A DNA stretch of 7,619 bases from Betaproteobacteria bacterium (GTDB taxonomy: Bacteria > Pseudomonadota > Gammaproteobacteria > Burkholderiales > SG8-41). Position 1 is the stretch's first letter. Every line of letters starts with the position of its first letter. The stretch lies in contig JAIOOZ010000260.1 of assembly GCA_021414185.1 (NCBI GenBank), positions 1-7,619 on the forward strand, given 5' to 3'. The position numbers and the translations under genes are program-made. Under the pieces are notes generated by a model. The model was not told the origin of the DNA. It did not search any database and saw only the letters and a program-made list of their open reading frames with translations. Shown piece after piece: positions 1 to 5,814 of this stretch.

Positions 1-507
1 CGCATGTTCAAACCGTGGGCGATGGTGCTGCTGCTGCAGATGCCGCAACAGAAAATGGAAGACGTGCTCGATTTCATGCTGCAGCGCATGGCATCGCAGC
101 AGGGCAAGCCGCTCAGCTATCTGGAAAGCGTCGACGAACAGGTCGCGGCATTCGAGCACATGTCGGAAGCGGAACAGATCGCGCTGCTCAAGCACGCCGT
201 CGAAACCCACCATGAACTGAAGGCGCAGACTGAGAAACTGGTGCAGGCGTATTTACAGCGCGATCTGGGCCAGATGTGGCAAATCGGGGAGGCGGAAGCC
301 GAGCGGCGTCCGGAATTAAAGCCGTTAAAACAGGTGTTCGATCAGCGCCTGCTTTACGACCGCAATACGCGCATGGCAGAGCGCATGCAGCCGCAGTTGA
401 AAGCAGGTGCGGCTTTCGTGGCGGTCGGTGCTTTGCACCTGTATGGCGACAAAGGCCTTTTGAGCCTGCTCGCGCGCGACGGCTATCGGGTGTCGCGCGT
501 GTATTGA
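1..507 (+). CDS. TraB/GumN family protein, 3' part (5' end outside window)
   Basis: The reading frame is open from the left edge, so the visible 168 residues are the C-terminal part of a longer protein; the ATG at position 4 is probably internal. The end matches the TraB/PrgY/GumN family closing signature: a Val-Gly-Ala-Leu-His-Leu stretch (His codon at 436-438), then Gly-x-x-Gly-Leu-x-x-Leu-Leu, then a Gly-Tyr-x-Val-x-Arg-Val terminus. The middle is helical and charged, as usual in the family. These proteins are putative metal-dependent proteases or hydrolases; bacterial members are mostly uncharacterised and often exported or lipid-anchored. The N-terminal catalytic motifs and any signal peptide are off the window, so activity and location cannot be judged. 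It ends in two tandem TGA stops (505-510) and faces the DUF4124 gene. Family assignment is fairly sure; function is not. Confidence 0.85.
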   Translation, partial: RMFKPWAMVLLLQMPQQKMEDVLDFMLQRMASQQGKPLSYLESVDEQVAAFEHMSEAEQIALLKHAVETHHELKAQTEKLVQAYLQRDLGQMWQIGEAEAERRPELKPLKQVFDQRLLYDRNTRMAERMQPQLKAGAAFVAVGALHLYGDKGLLSLLARDGYRVSRVY

Positions 508-510
508 TGA

Positions 511-564
511 ACGAGAGGCGAGAGGCGTGAGAGGCGAGCTGACTGAAGATTTTTCGCCTCTCGT
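511..564. repeat. GAGAGGC heptamer repeats with an inverted copy (hairpin-forming)
   Basis: Right after the TraB-like stop, GAGAGGC occurs three times (513-519, 520-526, 529-535), the last two separated by GT. Its reverse complement GCCTCTC occurs once at 557-563. The best inverted repeat is ACGAGAGGCG (511-520) with CGCCTCTCGT (555-564), a perfect 10-bp match; the copy at 529-536 can compete for the same 3' arm. The T run (550-554) lies before the 3' arm, so this is not a canonical intrinsic terminator on the plus strand. It sits between two convergent genes and may slow or stop transcription from either side; that role is inferred. Confidence 0.7.
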
Positions 565-585
565 CAGGTGGCCAATGCCACCTGA
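564..585. other. Perfect 9-bp hairpin directly after the DUF4124 stop codon
   Basis: TCAGGTGGC (564-572) and GCCACCTGA (577-585) pair perfectly over a CAAT loop. On the minus strand this hairpin begins at the base following the TGA stop of the DUF4124 gene. No U tract follows on either strand, so it is not a standard Rho-independent terminator; it could protect the mRNA 3' end or act together with the neighbouring repeat hairpin. The structure is directly visible; its function is inferred. Confidence 0.6.
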
Positions 586-1047
586 TCAACGCGGCGCGGC
601 GCGTTGGGCTTCTTGCAGTTGCGACTGGGCTGCGGCGACCGCGTCTTCGAGTTGCTTCACGCGTTGCAGGTACGAGTCGTTCAGCCGCGAGTTGGTTGCG
701 CCGCCTTTGCTGGCGATGGCGGTGCGATCGCCTTCCCGTACTTCGCGTCCGGCCTCGAGAGCTTTTTGCGCTGCTTCCAGGTTTTGCCGCGCCGCCGCGA
801 TTTCAGCGGCGTTGTTTCCGGGTGGGGGCGCCCCGTCTGCGGCGCCTGACGAGCCAGCCGGTGTCGGCGTGGAAATGTTCAGCGGCGCCAGATTGACCTG
901 CTTGGATTCCTTCGCGCCGGGTTCCGGCTTGTTGCCGTAGACGATTTTGCCGTTCGGCATAACCGAGCGAAACACGGCTTGCGCCTGCACCGACGTCGCC
1001 GCCAGCGCGAATGTCAGCAAAAGGAAAATACGTTTTATCAGTCGCAT
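586..1047 (-). CDS. Exported DUF4124-domain protein with coiled-coil tail
   Basis: This 153-residue protein opens with a clear signal peptide: Met-Arg-Leu-Ile-Lys-Arg, a hydrophobic core of leucines and alanines, and a likely cleavage after Val-Gln-Ala (residue 22) or Ala-Gln-Ala (24). A DUF4124-like segment follows (about residues 25-55, reading Val-Phe-Arg-Ser-Val then Asn-Gly-Lys-Ile-Val-Tyr), the small beta-rich domain common in proteobacterial envelope proteins. Then come a Ser/Thr/Pro/Gly-rich linker (about 60-80) and an Ala/Gln/Glu-rich helix to the end that looks coiled-coil. An in-frame ATG lies 25 codons upstream (1122), but the inner start is preferred because it puts the signal peptide at the N terminus and has a GAGG ribosome site 7-8 bases upstream. 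It is divergent from dnaE and probably periplasmic. No enzyme residues are visible; function is unknown. Confidence 0.78.
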   Translation of the reverse strand: MRLIKRIFLLLTFALAATSVQAQAVFRSVMPNGKIVYGNKPEPGAKESKQVNLAPLNISTPTPAGSSGAADGAPPPGNNAAEIAAARQNLEAAQKALEAGREVREGDRTAIASKGGATNSRLNDSYLQRVKQLEDAVAAAQSQLQEAQRAAPR

Positions 1048-1070
1048 GGGTCGCCTCACGTTCAGCCTTG

Positions 1071-1122
1071 ATTTTATGGCCCTAACAATTTGCAATCTGG
1101 CGACGATTGGACAGGCTGTCAA
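1071..1122 (-). promoter_or_regulatory. Possible promoter region for the DUF4124 gene
   Basis: Reading the minus strand, a perfect TTGACA lies at 1122-1117. The hexamer 17 bases further on is CAGATT (1099-1094), only a 3/6 match to TATAAT. A second candidate -10, TAAAAT, lies at 1076-1071, about 24 bases before the ATG, but has no good -35 at normal spacing. Either could drive the gene; the data do not decide between them. Confidence 0.35.
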
Positions 1123-1159
1123 GGGAAATCGTTCCGCTGCCCGCAGTCGTCGAACGGGA

Positions 1160-1165
1160 TAAAAT
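1160..1165 (+). promoter_or_regulatory. Candidate -10 box (TAAAAT) just upstream of the dnaE ATG
   Basis: TAAAAT (5/6 to consensus, in the context GGGATAAAATAG) ends 7 bases before the dnaE ATG at 1173. Transcription would then start at about the first base of the start codon, giving a leaderless or nearly leaderless mRNA. In keeping with this, there is no Shine-Dalgarno at a usable distance: the nearest purine run, GGGA, is 13 bases away. The -35 is weak (CTGCCC at 1137-1142 with a 17-base spacer), so the call is tentative. Confidence 0.4.
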
Positions 1166-1172
1166 AGCCGGC

Positions 1173-4100
1173 ATGTCTACGCCGTCTTTCGTTCACCTGC
1201 GCCTGCACAGCGAGTACTCGGTGAGCGACGGCATAGTCCGTCTCGACGATGCAGTCGCTGCGGCGGTCGCGAATGGCATGCCGGCGTTGGCGCTTACCGA
1301 CCTTGCCAATGTGTTCGGCATGGTGAAGTTCTACCAGGCCGCGCGCGGCGCGGGCCTCAAGCCGGTGATTGGCTGCGACGTGTGGCTGGAAAACGAAACC
1401 GACCGCGACAAGCCGCACCGCCTGCTGATCCTGTGCCAGTCGCGCGTGGGCTACCGCAATCTGAGCGAGTTGCTGACGCGCGCCTACCGCGCCAACCAGT
1501 ACCGCGGGCGTGCCGAACTAAAAAAAGAGTGGTTTGCAGCCCCCGCGGGCGACGGCCTGATCGCGTTGTCCGGCGCGCACCACGGCGACGTCGGCGCCGC
1601 GCTGCTGGCCGGCAATTACAAGCAGGCTGCCGCGGCGGCGCGCGCGTGGTCAAAGATTTTTCCGCAACGTTACTATCTCGAGCTGCAGCGGCCGCAGGCG
1701 GTGGGGCAGGTCGAAAGCTGCGTGCAGCAGACGCTGCAAATCGCTTCCGAGTTGAAGTTGCCGGTGGTGGCGACGCATCCCGTGCAGTTCATTCACGCCG
1801 ACGATTTCCGCGCGCACGAGGCGCGCGTCTGCATCGCTGAAGGCTACGTGCTCGCCGACCAGCGCCGCCCGCGGCATTTCGGCGCCGATCAGTATTTCAA
1901 GACGCAGGCTGAAATGGCGGAACTGTTCGCCGACGTTCCGCAGGCGCTCGCCAACAGTGTCGAAATCGCCAAACGCTGCAACCTGACGCTTGAACTCGGC
2001 AAATCGAAACTGCCGCCTTTCCCCACGCCGAACCAGGAAAGTCTCGACGACTATCTGCGCAGCCGCGCGCAGGAAGGCCTGGCGCGCCGTCTCGAACAGC
2101 TTTATGCGGATGCCGCGCTGCGCGCTGAGAAGCTGCCCATCTATCAACAAAGGCTCGAATTCGAAATCAAGACCATTCTGCAAATGGGTTTCGCCGGCTA
2201 CTTCCTGATCGTCGCCGATTTCATCAACTGGGCGAAGTCGAACGGCGTGCCGGTCGGGCCCGGGCGCGGCTCGGGCGCGGGGTCGCTGGTTGCTTACTCG
2301 CTGGGCATCACCGATCTCGATCCGCTGCGCTACAACCTGCTGTTCGAGCGCTTTCTCAATCCCGAGCGCGTGTCGATGCCCGACTTCGATATCGATTTCT
2401 GCCAGGACGGCCGCGACCGCGTGATCGAATACGTGCGGCATAAATACAGCACCGACAGTGTGTCGCAGATCGTCACCTTCGGCACCATGGCCGCGAAAGC
2501 GGTGGTGCGCGACGTCGGGCGCGTGCTCGACCTGGGTTACAACTTCTGCGACCAGATCGCCAAGCTCATCCCGTTCCAGCCCGGACGGCATATCACGCTG
2601 CGCCGACGCACCGATCCGAAAGACGATCAGACGATTTACGCGCGCGAAGTCGAGCCGCTGATCAACCAGCGCGAAGCGCAGGAAGAAGAAGTGCGCGAAC
2701 TGCTCGAATTGGCGGAGCGTCTCGAGGGCATGACGCGCAACGTCGGCATGCACGCGGGCGGCGTGCTGATTGCGCCGGGCAAGTTGACGGATTTCTGCCC
2801 GCTCTACGCGGCGGAAGGCTCGACCAGCGTGGTGTCGCAGTTCGACATGAAAGACGTCGAAGCGGTGGGGCTGGTGAAGTTCGACTTCCTTGGTCTGACG
2901 ACGCTGACCATACTCGACTGGACACTGCGCTACATCAAGCGTCTCGACCCGGCGTCGACGGTGGCGCTGGAATCGATACCGCTCGACGATGTCGAAGCGT
3001 ACCGGATTTTTTCGACTGCGAAGACCACCGCGGTGTTCCAGTTTGAATCGCGCGGCATGCGCGATCTGCTCAAGCAGGCGCGGCCCGACCGTTTCGAGGA
3101 CATCATCGCGCTGGTTGCGCTGTACCGGCCGGGCCCGATGGACCTGATTCCCGATTTCATTGCGCGCAAACACGGCAAGCCTTTCGAATATCCCGACCCG
3201 CGCGTGAAGTCGGTGCTCGCGGAAACCTACGGCATCATGGTGTACCAGGAGCAGGTGATGCAGATGGCGCAGTTGGTCGGCGACTACAGCCTGGGCGGCG
3301 CCGACCTGTTGCGCCGCGCGATGGGCAAAAAGAAGCCCGAGGAAATGGCGCAGCAGCGCAGCATTTTCCGCGAGGGCGCCGGCAAGAGCGGGCTCAAAGA
3401 AGAGAAGGCCGACGAACTTTTCGACCTGATGGAAAAGTTCGCGGGCTACGGCTTCAACAAGTCGCACGCCGCCGCGTATGCGCTGGTGGCTTACCAGACC
3501 GCGTATTTCAAAGCGCATCACGCCGCCGCGTTCATGGCGGCCAACTTGTCTGCAGCCGCGGACGATACCGACAAGGTCAAGCAGTTTTACGAGGATGTGC
3601 GCATCAACGGAATCAAGGTGCTGCCGCCCGACGTCAACCGCGGCGAATACCGTTTCGTGCCGCTCGACACCACCACCATCAGTTACGGGCTGGGCTCGAT
3701 CAAGGGTACCGGCGAATCGGCGATCGCGGCCATCGTCGCCGCGCGCGAAAAAAGCGGGCCGTTCAAGGACCTGTTCGACCTGTGCGAACGCGTCGACAAG
3801 CGCATCGTCAACCGGCGCGTGATCGAAGCGCTGATCCGCGGCGGCGCTTTCGATGCGATCGACGATCATCGCGCGCGCCTGCTTGCATCGGTCGGTATCG
3901 CATTGGGGGCGGCGGAGCAGGCCGAGCGCAATGCGCAGCAGGTGAGTCTGTTCGGCGGCGCGGATGCCGCGGAGCACGCGCGTCCCGCCCTGGTGGAAGC
4001 GCCGCGCTGGAACCAGCGCACGCAGCTGAAAGAGGAAAAAGTCGCGCTCGGCTATTACCTTTCAGGGCATCCATACACGGCGTATCGGGACGAAATCGGA

Positions 4101-4679
4101 CAGTTCGTGCGCACGACGCTCGACCGCCTGACGCCGAGCCAGGGTTATGCCAACAGCGCGCCTTTGCAGACGATCGCCGGTGTCGTGGAGTCGGTGCGCT
4201 TCATGAAAACGCAGCAGTCCCGCATGGCAATCGTTACGTTCAGCGACGGCAACGCCACGCAGGAAGTGGTCATTTACGGCGAGACATTCGATCAGTACCG
4301 CAACATCATCGTCGAGGACGCGGTGCTGGTGCTGGAAGTTAAAGTGCGCAACATCACGCGCAGCGGCGGTGGTGACGAACCGGAAACGTCGTTTACCCGC
4401 ATCTCTGCGGAAAAAGTCTACGATCTCAGCGCCGCGCGCAACAAATTCGCACGCGGCGTGCGTCTCACATGCAACGGCCAGTCGTCGGCGCAAAAACTGA
4501 AGGAATTGCTGGGCCCATATCGCAACGGCCCGTGCCCGGTCTCGATTGTTTATCACAACCGCACGGCAAGCTGCGAAATCGAATTGGGCGAAGACTGGCG
4601 CATCAGCCTGCACGACAACCTGCTGCAATCCCTGTCTGCGTGGCTGAGCGAGCCGAACGTCAGGATCGTATATAACTGA
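1173..4679 (+). CDS. dnaE: DNA polymerase III alpha subunit (replicative polymerase)
   Basis: Complete 1168-residue DnaE, close to the 1160 of E. coli. It is the polymerising subunit of the replicative holoenzyme, acting with the epsilon proofreader, the beta clamp and the clamp loader. An N-terminal PHP domain begins at Phe-Val-His8-Leu-Arg10-Leu-His12; the Arg where active PHP nucleases carry a second His matches the degenerate E. coli type. The palm has Pro-Asp404-Phe-Asp406-Ile-Asp-Phe-Cys and the third catalytic Asp571 in Lys-Phe-Asp-Phe-Leu-Gly-Leu, equivalent to E. coli D401, D403 and D555. A Gly-Lys-Lys-Lys finger segment is at 718-721, the helix-hairpin-helix region at about 800-895, a clamp-binding motif Gln923-Val-Ser-Leu-Phe927, and an OB fold at about 998-1065. 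Between Asp406 and Asp571 it is about 13 residues longer than E. coli. The start at 1173 is chosen because homology begins at residue 5; an upstream ATG (1107) would add 22 unconserved residues. No frameshift or missing key residue is seen. Confidence 0.98.
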   Translation: MSTPSFVHLRLHSEYSVSDGIVRLDDAVAAAVANGMPALALTDLANVFGMVKFYQAARGAGLKPVIGCDVWLENETDRDKPHRLLILCQSRVGYRNLSELLTRAYRANQYRGRAELKKEWFAAPAGDGLIALSGAHHGDVGAALLAGNYKQAAAAARAWSKIFPQRYYLELQRPQAVGQVESCVQQTLQIASELKLPVVATHPVQFIHADDFRAHEARVCIAEGYVLADQRRPRHFGADQYFKTQAEMAELFADVPQALANSVEIAKRCNLTLELGKSKLPPFPTPNQESLDDYLRSRAQEGLARRLEQLYADAALRAEKLPIYQQRLEFEIKTILQMGFAGYFLIVADFINWAKSNGVPVGPGRGSGAGSLVAYSLGITDLDPLRYNLLFERFLNPERVSMPDFDIDFCQDGRDRVIEYVRHKYSTDSVSQIVTFGTMAAKAVVRDVGRVLDLGYNFCDQIAKLIPFQPGRHITLRRRTDPKDDQTIYAREVEPLINQREAQEEEVRELLELAERLEGMTRNVGMHAGGVLIAPGKLTDFCPLYAAEGSTSVVSQFDMKDVEAVGLVKFDFLGLTTLTILDWTLRYIKRLDPASTVALESIPLDDVEAYRIFSTAKTTAVFQFESRGMRDLLKQARPDRFEDIIALVALYRPGPMDLIPDFIARKHGKPFEYPDPRVKSVLAETYGIMVYQEQVMQMAQLVGDYSLGGADLLRRAMGKKKPEEMAQQRSIFREGAGKSGLKEEKADELFDLMEKFAGYGFNKSHAAAYALVAYQTAYFKAHHAAAFMAANLSAAADDTDKVKQFYEDVRINGIKVLPPDVNRGEYRFVPLDTTTISYGLGSIKGTGESAIAAIVAAREKSGPFKDLFDLCERVDKRIVNRRVIEALIRGGAFDAIDDHRARLLASVGIALGAAEQAERNAQQVSLFGGADAAEHARPALVEAPRWNQRTQLKEEKVALGYYLSGHPYTAYRDEIGQFVRTTLDRLTPSQGYANSAPLQTIAGVVESVRFMKTQQSRMAIVTFSDGNATQEVVIYGETFDQYRNIIVEDAVLVLEVKVRNITRSGGGDEPETSFTRISAEKVYDLSAARNKFARGVRLTCNGQSSAQKLKELLGPYRNGPCPVSIVYHNRTASCEIELGEDWRISLHDNLLQSLSAWLSEPNVRIVYN

Positions 4680-4763
4680 GTGAGGGGTGAGGAGTGAGGA
4701 GTGAAGAGTGAGGGGTGAAAGCTGAGGCCTGAATCCTCACGCTTCACTCCTCACCCCTCACCG
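4680..4763. repeat. Heptanucleotide repeat array that inverts midway (18-bp perfect inverted repeat)
   Basis: Starting one base after the dnaE stop, the sequence is a run of 7-base units in constant phase. Six are GTGARRR-like (4680-4721), then two transitional CTGARNC units (4722-4735), then four reverse-complement-like YTCACNN units (4736-4763). The outer ends form a perfect 18-bp inverted repeat: GTGAGGGGTGAGGAGTGA at 4680-4697 and its complement at 4744-4761. The periodic units allow several shifted pairings. It fills nearly all the gap between dnaE and the convergent GST gene. No U tract follows on either strand, so a bidirectional terminator role is possible but not canonical. The repeats are directly visible. 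Confidence 0.9.
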
Positions 4764-4768
4764 CAGCC

Positions 4769-5380
4769 TCAGGCGCTTGGCATTGTCGCTTTCATCGAAG
4801 GACGCGCGGAAAACTTCTCGTACCAGCGCGTGAGAGCGGGCCGGTTTTTGCGCCAGTCGTCGTCGCCGTAACGAAAATCCAGCCAGCCCAGCGTGCAGGC
4901 GACGGTAATGTTGCCGATGGTCGGCTCGCCTTCGAGCGTGGCGGCTTCGCGTTCCAGCAGGTCGAGCCCGCCGCGCCACTTGGTTTTCTGGCCTTCTACC
5001 CAGCCCGTCCACTGGAACTCCTTGGGACGCACGGCCATTTCATAGCGGCACAGGATGCCGGCATCGAGGATGCCGTCGCCGGTCGCCTGCAACTTGAGCG
5101 CGGTCCAGCGCGCGGGGCCGGCGGCCGGAAACAGCTTGCGGCCCGCATGCAGGCTGTCGAGGTATTCACAGATGACGGGTGAATCGAATACCGCGGTGCC
5201 GTCGTCGAGCGACAGCGCGGGAATTTTTTTCAGCGGGTTGGCCAGTGCCAGGCTCGCGTTTTCCTGCACGGGCGACACCATGGTGGTGATTTCCTCGATT
5301 TTTCCGTCCAGGCCCGTTTCGCGCGCAAACACGCGCACTTTGCGCACGAACGGTGATGCATTGTTGAAAAATAGTTTCAC
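4769..5380 (-). CDS. Glutathione S-transferase family protein, YibF-like
   Basis: A 203-residue cytosolic GST. The N-terminal thioredoxin-fold domain starts Lys-Leu-Phe-Phe-Asn-Asn-Ala-Ser9-Pro-Phe-Val-Arg-Lys, where Ser9 sits at the usual glutathione-activating position. It also has the cis-proline loop Ile-Pro54-Ala-Leu and the Phe-Asp66-Ser67-Pro motif that grips the gamma-glutamyl group. The all-helical C-terminal domain (about 90-203) includes Asp-Gly-Ile-Leu-Asp-Ala-Gly (like E. coli YibF) and a helix-capping segment Gly-Asn-Ile-Thr-Val-Ala-Cys followed by Leu-Asp-Phe-Arg. It likely binds glutathione; the electrophilic substrate cannot be predicted. The GTG at 5380 is chosen because GGGGAG lies 4 bases upstream and GST homology starts there. 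The ATG at 5500 would add 40 unconserved residues and overlap the acylphosphatase gene. It lies 67 bases downstream of acyP on the same strand and seems to have its own promoter. Confidence 0.93.
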   Translation of the reverse strand: MKLFFNNASPFVRKVRVFARETGLDGKIEEITTMVSPVQENASLALANPLKKIPALSLDDGTAVFDSPVICEYLDSLHAGRKLFPAAGPARWTALKLQATGDGILDAGILCRYEMAVRPKEFQWTGWVEGQKTKWRGGLDLLEREAATLEGEPTIGNITVACTLGWLDFRYGDDDWRKNRPALTRWYEKFSARPSMKATMPSA

Positions 5381-5411
5381 GGTGCTCCCCGCTGGTTGAG
5401 TAGTTGAAATG

Positions 5412-5442
5412 TGCCCGCGCGGCCAAGGCCGTATCGCGGGCA
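5412..5442 (-). other. Stem-loop in the 5' leader of the GST gene
   Basis: TGCCCGCG (5442-5435, minus strand) pairs perfectly with CGCGGGCA (5419-5412). Inside, CGGC and GCCG can add four more pairs around a CTTG loop, leaving a three-base bulge (minus-strand ATA, 5434-5432). The result is a GC-rich hairpin of about 12 bp. No U tract follows in the minus direction. If transcription starts from the TATAAT just upstream, the hairpin would sit at the very 5' end of the GST mRNA, about 32 bases ahead of the GTG. That could stabilise the message, or act as attenuator or regulator site; the role is inferred. Confidence 0.6.
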
Positions 5443-5446
5443 GTCC

Positions 5447-5452
5447 ATTATA
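5447..5452 (-). promoter_or_regulatory. Perfect -10 box (TATAAT) for the GST gene, overlapping the acyP stop codon
   Basis: The minus strand reads TATAAT at 5452-5447, a 6/6 match. It contains the TAA stop codon of the acylphosphatase gene (5450-5448). Expected transcription start is about 5440, giving a GST leader of about 60 bases. The -35 is weak: hexamers at 15- to 18-base spacing match poorly (for example GCTTCG at 15), so strength may depend on an activator, or the match may be partly chance. Confidence 0.5.
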
Positions 5453-5735
5453 CGGTCGGCAGGGTATCGAAGCGCTCGAAGCTGCCGTGTGCGTCCGCAA
5501 TCCTGATGTTGGTCACCGTCGCATGCTGCGGCCCGTGGCGGGCGCGTTCTATCATGGCGTGGACTGCCTCGGACGTGCCGGCAAGCACGGCTTCGACGCT
5601 GCCGTCATGACGATTGCGCACCCAGCCGGTGACATGCAGGTCGTGCGCAGTGCGGCTCATGAAGTGCCGGTAGCCCACGCCCTGCACGCGGCCGGTGATG
5701 ACGAGGTGTTTGACGATAGTCGTGGATGGCGTCAT
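5448..5735 (-). CDS. acyP: Acylphosphatase
   Basis: A 95-residue protein of typical acylphosphatase length and motifs. It is predicted to hydrolyse the carboxyl-phosphate bond of acyl phosphates such as acetyl phosphate or 1,3-bisphosphoglycerate, in the cytosol. The phosphate-binding loop Gly15-Arg-Val-Gln-Gly-Val-Gly-Tyr-Arg23 is intact, followed by Gly37-Trp-Val-Arg-Asn41-Arg and then Asp-Gly-Ser-Val-Glu. Catalytic Arg23 and Asn41 are both present, at the same numbers as in the classical vertebrate enzymes. The ATG at 5735 gives a normal eight-residue lead-in before the first strand. The ribosome site upstream is weak, with no clear GGAG. The gene is divergent from the DsrE-like gene and upstream of the GST on the same strand, so read-through into the GST is possible. 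Its physiological substrate cannot be told from sequence. Confidence 0.96.
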   Translation of the reverse strand: MTPSTTIVKHLVITGRVQGVGYRHFMSRTAHDLHVTGWVRNRHDGSVEAVLAGTSEAVHAMIERARHGPQHATVTNIRIADAHGSFERFDTLPTV

Positions 5736-5750
5736 GGCTGCCGGTGAAAA

Positions 5751-5760
5751 TCCCGCGGGA
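5751..5760. other. 10-bp perfect palindrome in the acyP / DsrE-like divergent region
   Basis: TCCCGCGGGA is a perfect palindrome about 15 bases upstream of the acyP ATG and 50 bases upstream of the DsrE-like ATG. It lies within the spacer of the candidate DsrE-like promoter, a position that would suit a repressor, but a 10-bp palindrome in GC-rich DNA can arise by chance. Confidence 0.25.
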
Positions 5761-5764
5761 GGTC

Positions 5765-5770
5765 TAGAAT
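5765..5770 (+). promoter_or_regulatory. Candidate -10 box (TAGAAT) for the DsrE-like gene
   Basis: TAGAAT (5/6 to consensus) would start transcription near 5777, giving a leader of about 33 bases that includes the strong ribosome site. The best -35 is GTGAAA at 5744-5749 (4/6) with a short 15-base spacer. Tentative. Confidence 0.35.
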
Positions 5771-5784
5771 GGCGGCACGCAGTG

Positions 5785-5814
5785 ATTTTAATGCCATGAG
5801 GAGAAATTTATGAA
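5785..5814 (-). promoter_or_regulatory. acyP: Candidate acyP promoter
   Basis: On the minus strand, TTCATA (5814-5809, 4/6 to the -35) and TAAAAT (5790-5785, 5/6 to the -10) are separated by 18 bases, about 50 bases ahead of the acyP ATG. The -35 overlaps the start codon of the divergent DsrE-like gene, so the two promoters would interfere if both are real. Tentative. Confidence 0.3.
5799..5803 (+). promoter_or_regulatory. Strong ribosome binding site of the DsrE-like gene
   Basis: AGGAG, inside GAGGAGA, lies 6 bases before the ATG at 5810. It is the best Shine-Dalgarno in the window and fixes the start codon. Confidence 0.85.

Noticed and set aside
550..554. T run as part of a Rho-independent terminator for the TraB-like gene
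   Set aside because: The T run precedes the 3' arm of the inverted repeat instead of following it, and no stable stem ends directly before it.
1107..1172. N-terminal extension of dnaE from the ATG at 1107
   Set aside because: The added 22 residues have no resemblance to DnaE, and the family N terminus begins just after the ATG at 1173. The extension would also overlap the long form of the divergent gene.
1650..3977. A 775-codon open reading frame on the minus strand inside dnaE
   Set aside because: It lies fully antisense to an unmistakable dnaE. The protein is rich in Arg, His, Ala and Val, as expected from reading GC-biased codons backwards, and shows no recognisable motif. Such long shadow frames are common in GC-rich genes.
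4062..4628. A 188-codon minus-strand frame in the 3' part of dnaE
   Set aside because: Antisense shadow of the OB-fold and C-terminal coding region; no motif and no ribosome site of note.
4680..4763. CRISPR-like or coding repeat
   Set aside because: The units are only 7 bases with no spacers and invert midway, so this is neither a CRISPR array nor a protein repeat.
5381..5500. N-terminal extension of the GST from the ATG at 5500
   Set aside because: It would overlap the acylphosphatase 3' end and place 40 unrelated residues before the conserved thioredoxin-fold start; the GTG at 5380 has a good ribosome site.
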